In this document: positions 1 to 7,189 of the stretch, piece by piece
Position numbering within the stretch: position 1 is the stretch's first letter
Layout of the letters: every line of letters begins with the position of its first letter
DNA from: Desulfofustis glycolicus DSM 9705
Lineage (GTDB): Bacteria; Desulfobacterota; Desulfobulbia; Desulfobulbales; Desulfocapsaceae
DNA length: 64,000 nt
NCBI RefSeq assembly: GCF_900130015.1
Contig: NZ_FQXS01000022.1
Location: 1-64,000 of the forward strand
Reading direction: 5' to 3'
Position numbers and translations under genes: made by a program
Notes under the pieces: generated by a model
Database searches by the model: none
The model's input: the letters and a program-made list of their open reading frames with translations, nothing else
What the model was told of the DNA's origin: nothing

Positions 1-246
1 GCGGATGCCTGGCGGGATCTGGACGTGACCGTCGAGGAGGGGTTGAAAAAATTATCAACCCTGTGCGCGATGGAGCATGAAATCAACGGCAACCAGACCG
101 GTGGCATGCTCAGCGTACCACAGCCACGGCCAAGTCTGGCTCGGTTATTCTCAGCACTGACGATTACCCCGCCCAGTGCTCTGCCGCGTCGGACTGGTCA
201 CGTAGACAGCAGAAGGAAGCTGCCGAGCAGGAGAAAATCGAAATAA
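1..246 (+). mobile_element. Transposase C-terminal fragment (IS1634/IS4-like), runs off left edge
   Basis: The first reading frame is open from base 1 to a TAA at 244-246 and gives about 81 residues. It contains WRDLDVTVEEGLKKLSTLC, then IPxPRP-like text (VPQPRPSLARLFSAL) and a basic tail ending RRKLPSRRKSK. From memory this matches the C-terminal end of IS1634/IS4-superfamily transposases; the exact family was not searched. The end lies only about 175 bp inside the start of the zorD-like reading frame on the opposite strand, so this insertion sequence appears to have landed in zorD. The IS right terminus should fall between about 247 and 290 but I could not fix it without the other end. Confidence 0.55.
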
Positions 247-420
247 ATTCAGAATATTGAGGGGCAAAATCGGCCTTTCTATATTTGGAACATCCGTAAT
301 ACTGTTTACTCTTGATGACGGTGCATGAAAATCTAACCCATGAGAACCAGCTTCCCAAGAATAGCCATTGTCTCGTTCCTCAGCAGAGAACAGTTTGTCA
401 AGAATGCCTTTCACAAACAT
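247..420 (-). pseudogene. zorD 5' remnant, interrupted by insertion sequence
   Basis: An ATG at 418-420 overlaps the zorC stop by one base (TAATG), as expected for the next gene of a Zorya operon. The frame reads MFVKGILDKLFSAEER and continues for roughly 55 residues before entering the antisense strand of the transposase fragment. In type I Zorya the gene after zorC is zorD, a large SNF2-like helicase/nuclease of around 1000 residues. Its remainder is absent here and may lie beyond the insertion sequence, left of the window. Identity is inferred from position: the surviving stretch is too short to recognise by motif. Confidence 0.45.
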
Positions 421-1859
421 TAATTTCTCCCATACAGCCTCAGATACTCATGATAATCTTCCGGAGGCAAAACGTCCCTAGCGTTGATGTTTATACCTAT
501 CGATTGAAGTTCTTCAATGGCCTTGTGTTGCCAATTGAAATTTACAGGGAAATGCGTGATATTGGCGGAGCTTGGGGTTCCTTTCACAGCCATTGCATCA
601 CTTAGGCCCTGCGTCAGGGAGCTATAGGTCACCTGTGTTTTTGTATAGTCAAAAACTAAGGCTGACTCATGCAGTCTTGGATAAATCCAAAGATAACACG
701 AATGACTTCCTTCAATGAGATGGGTGCTCTTCAGTTCGACGTGAATGATAGATCTTTGACCATCAACCTGAGAGTAGTTCGGTAGATGCTCTTTTTTATA
801 GTTCTGTCTTAGGTAGTGGATGGCTCCCGAGTCCAGATATAAGCGAGTACCTGTTATTAATTGCTTATCCAACAATCCTTCTAGAAAATGTTTTCTCGAA
901 GGAAACATTCTTTTCAAGTCCTCTTTACCTGATTTATATGAATAATTTTTAAGCGCCTCCAAGAACAAACGAAGATCCAAACGAGATAACCACCCGAGAA
1001 CTTTTCTATTAAGACCTGAATCAATGACAGACCACCATTTTTGATAATTCGGATGTGTTCTCGGAACTCTTGGGTCACCACCTATGCCAAGTATAACATT
1101 CAGCCAACTTTCGTGGATTTCGGTTAAGGGTGCCCGTTCTATAAGAATTTGTAGTACTTTATGCCCCAGAAGATATTGGCCATCATATCTGGATTCGAAG
1201 GTTGATTTGTCTTGAAGCTCCTCCAGTATAGGATGGCTCTTGTTTGCCGGAATTGTTTTTAGCTGCTCAACAAAGTATATCTGCTTGGCAATTTTAAGAA
1301 ATCTACCAGCTTCATAATTTTGAAGATCTAGAACACGTAACTGTTTTGAGAAATCACGTTTAAATTTTTTGCATTCGTCTGCCACCCATATAGGACCATT
1401 GTTTCCGAAAATGTATTGATGATAATCTTTCAACATCCCTTTTTTTTCCATTGCGGACAAAAGCCATTTTGCTACCGACTGCGGCTCTGGAAGCATGTCA
1501 TATTGGGAGAGGTAGTGCTGATAAATATTTAAAACGAGCTGATAACTAGGCTTTGGTTTCAGGTGGTTAATTTTTCGTAATACTGTTTCGGTTAAATGGA
1601 TTCGATCCTTCAGTTCAGATTCTAAAAGCATTGTCAATGCTCTTATTTTGATTGGTTTATCAAGTACCCAAGACAAGTCTTGGTTCTGAAGAATGGCATA
1701 ATGTACAGCAGAATATGCTTCTTTATACTTTGCATTACCCGTTCCTGCCCTTCTTGCCATTTCTTTGATATTATTGGTGATAATTGCTAATTTTTGGGGT
1801 AGCATACCGAAGGGGTTTTCTGGCAAAACAAAATTAAGTTTCGTGATACTTATTTTCAT
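420..1859 (-). CDS. zorC: Zorya protein ZorC (EH-signature domain)
   Basis: This 479-residue soluble protein follows zorB with a 4-base ATGA overlap. Around residues 245-275 it has a Trp-rich segment with GIGGDPR followed by YQKWW, which I recognise as the EH_Signature domain typical of ZorC in type I Zorya. A conserved-looking C-terminal block sits near residue 384 (SCYLWIYPRLHES). In Zorya, ZorC is thought to work in the cytoplasm with ZorD, downstream of the ZorAB membrane motor that senses infection. No signal peptide or membrane segment is visible. Base composition is AT-richer than the chromosomal genes to the right, consistent with cargo on a mobile element. Confidence is high as Zorya component because of its neighbours. 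Confidence 0.8.
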   Translation of the reverse strand: MKISITKLNFVLPENPFGMLPQKLAIITNNIKEMARRAGTGNAKYKEAYSAVHYAILQNQDLSWVLDKPIKIRALTMLLESELKDRIHLTETVLRKINHLKPKPSYQLVLNIYQHYLSQYDMLPEPQSVAKWLLSAMEKKGMLKDYHQYIFGNNGPIWVADECKKFKRDFSKQLRVLDLQNYEAGRFLKIAKQIYFVEQLKTIPANKSHPILEELQDKSTFESRYDGQYLLGHKVLQILIERAPLTEIHESWLNVILGIGGDPRVPRTHPNYQKWWSVIDSGLNRKVLGWLSRLDLRLFLEALKNYSYKSGKEDLKRMFPSRKHFLEGLLDKQLITGTRLYLDSGAIHYLRQNYKKEHLPNYSQVDGQRSIIHVELKSTHLIEGSHSCYLWIYPRLHESALVFDYTKTQVTYSSLTQGLSDAMAVKGTPSSANITHFPVNFNWQHKAIEELQSIGININARDVLPPEDYHEYLRLYGRN

Positions 1860-2608
1860 TTCTCTATGATATCTTCAAGTTGAGAAATTGTTGGCCTTTT
1901 TACAGTAAAGCGAATGTCAATTCGTCGATTGGCAGTTCTCTGCTCTGGTGTTTCTTCAGCCAATTGAACAAGTCTGGTTGCTGCATAGCCACTCACTGAA
2001 AAAAGTTTCTGGCCAAAAGCATTTTCCATTTCAGAAAGCGATGGTGAGACAGCCAGTCGGTCCTCCCAAAACTCCCACAAAGATATAGCACGAAATGATG
2101 ATAACCCCCAGTTACCCTTTACCCTGCTGGAAGCTTGGCTATCGGTATGACCTTCAAGGAACACTGTATCCAGATATTCAAAGCGCATCAAACCATTCTT
2201 AGATTTATCGAATGGTTTATTAATTGTGGCATGAAGAATTAAACCGATTTGCTCGATAGTTTGGCGTAACTTTTCGTCATCAGGAATCGTATAGCTGTTA
2301 GAATCAAAGGTGAGAGTAGTCTCTGGAATACGTAACACAGTGTCATTATCGGCAACAATCACGGTAATGTTTTGATTCGCTAATTCGTCTCGAATCTCAT
2401 GAATGATGTCTCTTCTCGCTTGTTCAGCATTACGTAATTGCTGGATATCTTCTTCAATTCTTTTCTGTGTTTCTGTCAGTTCAATGATAAGTGCAACGGC
2501 AGCGAGAATGAACACCACAAGTAATGCGGACATTAAATCTGAGAAGGAGATCCAGTATGGATTTTCTTCATCAACACGGATATCATTTTGGCGTGATTCA
2601 GATCTCAT
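1856..2608 (-). CDS. zorB: Zorya protein ZorB (MotB-like, OmpA domain)
   Basis: ZorB is the peptidoglycan-anchored stator partner of ZorA in the Zorya anti-phage motor. The 250-residue product has one N-terminal transmembrane helix at about residues 22-45 preceded by WISFSDLM; the Asp in SDLM occupies the ion-binding position of MotB/ZorB proteins. A coiled linker (to about residue 90) leads to an OmpA/MotB-type peptidoglycan-binding domain with LEGHTDSQ and a terminal NRRIDIRF motif. It starts one base after the zorA stop (TGAGATG) and overlaps zorC by 4 bases, so the three genes are translationally coupled. Confidence 0.9.
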   Translation of the reverse strand: MRSESRQNDIRVDEENPYWISFSDLMSALLVVFILAAVALIIELTETQKRIEEDIQQLRNAEQARRDIIHEIRDELANQNITVIVADNDTVLRIPETTLTFDSNSYTIPDDEKLRQTIEQIGLILHATINKPFDKSKNGLMRFEYLDTVFLEGHTDSQASSRVKGNWGLSSFRAISLWEFWEDRLAVSPSLSEMENAFGQKLFSVSGYAATRLVQLAEETPEQRTANRRIDIRFTVKRPTISQLEDIIEK

Positions 2609-2609
2609 C

Positions 2610-4532
2610 TCAATTGCTCAACTTGTCTTCAATTTCTTCTACCACATTTGATAAGGCTTGATAGGCACTCTTCATTTGTTCTGCATAATTTGTGGTGTGT
2701 CTGGCCCAGAGGTCAAGGTGCTGCTCTGTTTGCGAGTTAGCTCTTGAGGCATAATCGCTGAGCAGCGTCGTCATCTGAACAGCCAAAGCACTAACTTTAT
2801 CTTCTAAGCCATGCAGAAAGGCATTCTGATGTTCTCTCATCTTATCAAATATGGAGTCAGCAGAAAGGATCAACGACTGAAGTCGCTCGGCCACCTCGTT
2901 GAATTGCGCCCTGTCATCTACCAGTTGCTGTCTATGTTCACTTATCAATTTACTTGTTAGCTGATTTTGCTCAGCAAGGTTGCTAGTGCTATTTACTGCC
3001 CCTGCTATTGCCCCGGATAGCTTAGATCCCGCATAGCTTATCTGAGAACCAAAATCATTCATCTCAGTGGATGCAGCCTTAAGTTCATTCGCACTTGTTT
3101 TCATGTTACTGCTCGCTTCAACATTTGCTTGAACAGATTCATCAAGACCAGCCTGGAGAACCTTTCCTTGCTCAATCAAGGCATTGGACGCAGAGACATG
3201 AGCATTCATCATATCTTCGATACGGCTCAACAGGGTTTCAGTGCTTTCCTTAACCTCTTTCGCTTGTTTGACAAATACGGCTTGCCGGTATCTATCACGT
3301 TCGCCAGAGATATGGTCCCTCTCATCAAAAGCTTTGCTCAGACCACTTAGTTGCTTTTCTACATACTCAGTGAGCATTTTACCCTGTTCAGCGCTCTGGC
3401 CGACTAGCTGAGAGACCTGGGTAGAAATAGTAGCAATTAATTCTTTTTCTCTTTCTGCGGAACTATTCTGATTTTGATCAAGTTTCTTTAAAAATGTGCC
3501 CATTGTAGAACTTAAGGAATTAAGCGCTTCATTGACCTTCAGAGATGCGTTATCCATCGCCACTCTTTGGTTGCTACCGAGTACACCGAACCTTTCCAGA
3601 AAGGTATCAATAAGGGTATTTAGTGCCTTTTGGTTTCCGTCAGATGTTTCATCAACTAATTTGTTTATGGCAGGAGCCATGATCTTTTCCAGACTAGATT
3701 CAAGACTTGCCTGTATTCCTTTGGTTACTTGCAACAATGATTCCTGCATTTTCTCGCCAATTTTTTCAGCTAATCCTTGCAGACTTTCGCGGGATTGCTT
3801 ACCATCGTCTGCAATTCGTTGTAATTGAAACTCGGCGCTAATTCGGGGAAAAAGCTGATCTATTTTATTCTGCAACTTGTGAATGTTTTTTCTAATACTT
3901 CCTGCCAGCCACTTTTCAAAAAAATTAAAGAGGACGCTGAGTGTGACACCCCAAACTGAGGTCATGAAAGCTATTTTTGCTCCAGAGATCACTTGGGCGA
4001 GCCCGGTTTTCATTTCCTCAACAGAAACATCATTGCCGATATTGAGCTCTGAGAGACCTAATTGCAAACCAACAAAAGTTCCAATTACCCCGAGGGCTGT
4101 GAGAAATCCAGGGACAGCAGCCAGCATCCGACTTTCTGTTATTCCAGAGGCGAGTGTTGAATTATTAAAAAAATGGCGGGCATCTAAAGTATTAAGTAAG
4201 GCTAGCTCCCCATTATGCTCAACTTCAAGCAATGTCTCATCAAATTCTAGCCAAAGATGACCTTCTTGGCCTTTTCTCTTTTTTGCTTTTTCGATTAGAT
4301 CGTGCCGGTTTGATGTGACCGATGAAATGTTCTGCCTACCAACCAAATTCGACAGCCATCCAATTCGCCGAAGTGAAACGAAATATACAATCAAAGACCA
4401 AAGAAAAAAGCATGAGGAAATTATTATTAAAGCAGAAACAAAGAGAGCACTTAATTGTTCACCTGTCTCTAAGGAAAAACCAACGGAATGAAAGTCAGGA
4501 AACAGCCCAATTAGATTAATATTATCTGTCAT
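2610..4532 (-). CDS. zorA: Zorya protein ZorA (MotA/ExbB-like motor with long tail)
   Basis: This 640-residue protein is the proton-channel stator of the Zorya motor. Transmembrane helices are visible near residues 28-52, 135-158 (PGFLTALGVIGTFVGLQ) and 183-207 (GAKIAFMTSVWGVTLSVLF), the MotA/TolQ/ExbB arrangement. The remaining 400 or so residues are a long helical, coiled-coil cytoplasmic tail, the feature that separates ZorA from flagellar MotA and is believed to pass the signal to the effector proteins. It is first in the zorABC(D) operon. The ribosome-binding site before ATG 4532 is weak. A TATAAT on the minus strand at 4731-4736 could be a promoter element but lacks a clear -35. Confidence 0.9.
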   Translation of the reverse strand: MTDNINLIGLFPDFHSVGFSLETGEQLSALFVSALIIISSCFFLWSLIVYFVSLRRIGWLSNLVGRQNISSVTSNRHDLIEKAKKRKGQEGHLWLEFDETLLEVEHNGELALLNTLDARHFFNNSTLASGITESRMLAAVPGFLTALGVIGTFVGLQLGLSELNIGNDVSVEEMKTGLAQVISGAKIAFMTSVWGVTLSVLFNFFEKWLAGSIRKNIHKLQNKIDQLFPRISAEFQLQRIADDGKQSRESLQGLAEKIGEKMQESLLQVTKGIQASLESSLEKIMAPAINKLVDETSDGNQKALNTLIDTFLERFGVLGSNQRVAMDNASLKVNEALNSLSSTMGTFLKKLDQNQNSSAEREKELIATISTQVSQLVGQSAEQGKMLTEYVEKQLSGLSKAFDERDHISGERDRYRQAVFVKQAKEVKESTETLLSRIEDMMNAHVSASNALIEQGKVLQAGLDESVQANVEASSNMKTSANELKAASTEMNDFGSQISYAGSKLSGAIAGAVNSTSNLAEQNQLTSKLISEHRQQLVDDRAQFNEVAERLQSLILSADSIFDKMREHQNAFLHGLEDKVSALAVQMTTLLSDYASRANSQTEQHLDLWARHTTNYAEQMKSAYQALSNVVEEIEDKLSN

Positions 4533-4738
4533 GTCTGGTTATTGTTGTATTGATTATTTCAGCCTTAAGACTCTTGATAAACCATCTTTCTCTGCCTCAC
4601 TTTATGCGATAGCCATCTCGGCCACTACCAATAGACGCAGTGCTACATTGTCATACAGCGAAACAATACAATTCCATTTACTTACGCTAGGTTATCAACA
4701 CATCGCGTTAATAACAAACATTTCTACCTTATTATAAA

Positions 4739-4920
4739 TGGTCCCCAAAAGATGGACAGTTGTTTAAGCTGTACCCTACCAAGAGGATGAAGAATTGATG
4801 AGTGGGGTAAAGCATCGATAGTATCTCAGTCCCGAGCTCAAGGCCAAAGTGGGCCTGGAGGCTCCGCGAGGAGTGGAGACGATCAACCAAAATGGCCAGG
4901 AGTATGGAGACTCCTCCCTC
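4739..4920 (+). mobile_element. IS3-family remnant (left end and 5' part of orfA)
   Basis: A terminal-repeat-like TGGTCCCCAAAAGATGGACA at 4739-4758 is followed by AAGCTGTACCCT and a GAGGATGAAG leader, the layout of an IS3-family left end. A degenerate orfA then reads SPELKAKVGLEAPRGVETIN, resembling the N-terminal HTH (SPEFKAKVALEALR...) of IS3-family OrfA, but with an in-frame TAG before it. Homology ends near 4910. It is a decayed scar between zorA and the satellite genes; the rest of 4921-5150 holds nothing I recognise. Confidence 0.6.
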
Positions 4921-5189
4921 CCTGCCTACTGTAACGCCTTTGTGGGCATTCCCCATGCACTGACCTATATCTTTAGCGGATGAAGCAGAGTCAAACAACA
5001 CAAAAAGCAAGATTTCGCAGCTTCCATGTTAGGAAACTAAGACATTTTTATGATACACCCTCAAATAGAGATGCGAGAGCTTATTCTTTGCTCCAGGTTG
5101 AAAAACCCTGCATCATAGCAGTGGGGCGAGAGCTTTCCAAATTCCTCGAGAACAGATACCTAATCGTCTGCCTTCCTTTTGACAAAAAT

Positions 5190-5280
5190 AATAGGTGGCA
5201 AGAGATGCCTCTTCTTGCAGCCGCACAAACGTTTCCCTATGCATCTCCTTTGGTTTGAATATAATTGGCACCATCATGTC
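5190..5280 (-). repeat. Degenerate duplicate of the zinc-ribbon gene's 3' end
   Basis: Just after the stop of the zinc-ribbon gene, another frame reads DMMVPIIFKPKEMHRETFVR, which parallels NMMEPIVFKPKWMRWRMFER near that gene's C-terminus (5310-5420). The two copies lie in tandem in different frames and have diverged at the DNA level. This looks like an old tandem duplication, or the remnant of a neighbouring paralogue whose front was lost. Confidence 0.6.
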
Positions 5281-5284
5281 AAAG

Positions 5285-5872
5285 TCACTGTCCCCAACGC
5301 TGCCCAGCAATTGCCCAAGAAAGGCTGTTGGCATGTTCCGCTTCACGCCGCAGACGTTCAAACATTCGCCAGCGCATCCATTTGGGTTTGAAGACAATCG
5401 GTTCCATCATATTCATATCAGCCTCCAGTTGTTTCCTAATTTTTCGTGCCCGCCGCAGCATACGATCGACTTCGCTCTCATGCTGGCTTGCGAAGTTCAA
5501 TCCGTAGCAGTGACGGCAGAGGAAATATTTCCCGGCACCACATAAAACCGCTACTCGTTTATGACACCAAGGACATTCGAACCAGAGCCGGTGGCCACCA
5601 AAATGGCACTCTGAGCGTGAAAGCCGAATGGTTTGCTCGGCCGGTACCCACTCTCCATCACGGCCCCGATGATTGTAATTCAGAATGAAATTATCTCCGG
5701 CCATTCTCGCCCCAATTGTGCCGGTGGTAGAGCCGTTGCAACTCCACGAAATCGTGCCTGCATAACCTGGCCGCAAGCACCCTTGCTTTTTGAGCCAGCG
5801 AATGTCAATCCGATTCGTCTCCTCAACCGTCGATTTGGCATCCCATCGTCGTCCGCTTCCGTAGCCACCCAT
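5285..5872 (-). CDS. Zinc-ribbon protein of mobile elements, function unknown
   Basis: The 195-residue product starts at ATG 5872, chosen over an upstream start because AAGGAGGT lies 5 bases before it. It opens with GGYGSGRRW and carries CPWC near residue 114 and CRHCY near residue 132, forming a four-cysteine zinc ribbon, followed by a basic, Arg-rich helix (RMLRRARKIRKQ). I know similar GGYGSGR proteins from prophages and integrative elements, but no function is established. It lies downstream of the small terminase gene on the same strand. A nucleic-acid-binding role is a guess from the ribbon and basic tail. Confidence 0.6.
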   Translation of the reverse strand: MGGYGSGRRWDAKSTVEETNRIDIRWLKKQGCLRPGYAGTISWSCNGSTTGTIGARMAGDNFILNYNHRGRDGEWVPAEQTIRLSRSECHFGGHRLWFECPWCHKRVAVLCGAGKYFLCRHCYGLNFASQHESEVDRMLRRARKIRKQLEADMNMMEPIVFKPKWMRWRMFERLRREAEHANSLSWAIAGQRWGQ

Positions 5873-5989
5873 TAGTAACCTCCTTTTATTTTTCGAAATC
5901 AAAAGGGAAATTTAGACTTTCCTTGGTCTATGTCTCCATCAATGATCCTCGTCAAGGATCTAGAACAATCGGTTTTGGGCAGATGTCGC

Positions 5990-6427
5990 TCACTTCTTTT
6001 CAAGCTTGTCCTCAGGACTAACAAAGTTGACGATAATCCTCTCTGAGCATTTTGGCATTTCTCTGTCCTTCCTTCGTCGTAGATGCTTATCGAAAAGACC
6101 GTACAACTCTGCTTTTTTGGTGATTGCCGTTATTGCCGGTGAAGGCTGCTTCATCTCGAGCGCCATTTTAATGATTGCATCGTATTCAGCGACCACGCTG
6201 TCAATGGTTACCTCATGTCTGCTTCTTGCAGCTTCCTTCAACTCTTCTACCCTTAGCTGTACATTAGCATTGGACAGAAGCTTTGATGCGTTCACATGTA
6301 CTGAACCCTCTTTCCAGTTACGGGCGCGTGGATAAGTCCTTCGGTATGCTTCTGAAGCGTTGCCTGTTACCACGAACTCCATGGCGAATTGTTCTTGCTT
6401 TGGTGATAGCTGGGTTATGGTCTCCAT
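5990..6427 (-). CDS. Phage terminase small subunit
   Basis: The 145-residue protein matches the Terminase_2 small-subunit family: LSPKQEQFAMEFVVTGNASE at the start, then AYRRTYPRA, VHVNASKLLSN and a helical VEELKEAAR stretch. Small terminase subunits recognise the pac site and load DNA onto the large subunit for packaging. No large subunit, portal or capsid gene is present in the window. A lone TerS is characteristic of phage satellites, which redirect a helper phage's packaging machinery. GGGAG lies 6 bases before the ATG. It sits in the same minus-strand run as the replication genes. Confidence 0.8.
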   Translation of the reverse strand: METITQLSPKQEQFAMEFVVTGNASEAYRRTYPRARNWKEGSVHVNASKLLSNANVQLRVEELKEAARSRHEVTIDSVVAEYDAIIKMALEMKQPSPAITAITKKAELYGLFDKHLRRRKDREMPKCSERIIVNFVSPEDKLEKK

Positions 6428-6439
6428 TATCTGCTCCCT

Positions 6440-6798
6440 TCAAAATGGTCCGCCGCAATAACTCGGTATCGCGGGCCGGTTGTTTTGCTGCCCCTTGCTC
6501 TCTTTGGCGTATGAAACGACGGTGCCGCCGATTTCGACGCTCCAGACGAAAAGCCGATAGTCGTTTCTCCATTGTCCCGGATCCGGTTGCCAGGAATTGA
6601 TTGCCGCCATACCGGATACGCCGATCTCCGCACCTTCGCCAGCAGCCTGGATCGCGTCGGCTACTCCGGCTAACGCGACTCACAGGAAACGGTACTGATC
6701 GACGTTGCTGAAAACTTGACCATAGGGGTTCCCTTCTTAGTCGGGATTGACCGCAAATTGCTGACCATGCCGACCATTTCAACTCGATTTTTTTCCAT
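6440..6798 (-). pseudogene. Broken OB-fold (SSB-like) gene
   Basis: Starting at ATG 6798 one frame gives VEMVGMVSNLRSIPTKKGTP before ending at 6670. A shifted frame then reads VDQYRFL, a TGA, and VALAGVADAIQAAGEGAEIG, continuing with a Trp-rich segment (NSWQPDPGQWRNDYRLFVW) to a TGA at 6440. Joined, these pieces resemble a small single-stranded-DNA-binding OB fold. One frameshift and one stop interrupt it, so it is scored as a pseudogene. It lies between the TubC_N-like gene and terS, where satellites often carry replication accessory genes. Confidence 0.4.
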
Positions 6799-6823
6799 GA
6801 CTAATATTCACAGTATGTAGTTG

Positions 6824-7189
6824 TCAGGCACTACACAGAAAAGCGCCCTGTTTTTTGATTTCCTGCCATCGCGCCCATTGCCGGGGTGTTCCCTTAGGGT
6901 GAATGTGCTTCTCGATCTCGGCGTCACTCGCACCCACAGATAGCAGTGCATCCAATACCGGGGTCTGTAGCAGTCCACCACGAACCCGGAACTCGCCGCT
7001 GTGAAGATACGGTACGCCGGTGCGCTTCCTGGTCAGGATGTCAATCACCGCCTCCTTGTGACTCCGTAGACGGACAGCCATTTCTTGTGGCAGGGGTTCC
7101 GCTGCGGCATAATGCAGCCCGTTGCCCTCCACAGTAAGAACGATGCCAGCATTGAAAGAATCGCTCAAAATATCTTCCGCCGCGCTCAT
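6824..7189 (-). CDS. Small TubC_N-like domain protein
   Basis: A 121-residue protein whose first 55 residues (AGIVLTVEGNGLHYAAAEPL ... RLRSHKEAVIDIL) resemble the TubC N-terminal docking fold, often found next to primase genes of integrated elements. The C-terminal half (DAEIEKHIHPKGTPRQWARW) is not recognised. It overlaps the primase stop by 4 bases (ATGA), so it is coupled to primase translation. Function unknown; an accessory to replication is inferred from position only. Confidence 0.5.
   Translation of the reverse strand: MSAAEDILSDSFNAGIVLTVEGNGLHYAAAEPLPQEMAVRLRSHKEAVIDILTRKRTGVPYLHSGEFRVRGGLLQTPVLDALLSVGASDAEIEKHIHPKGTPRQWARWQEIKKQGAFLCSA

Noticed and set aside
6670-6798. TGA inside the OB-fold region as a second selenocysteine site
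   Set aside because: A frameshift is also needed to join the pieces, the residue is not at a redox position, and I saw no suitable hairpin; decay is simpler.
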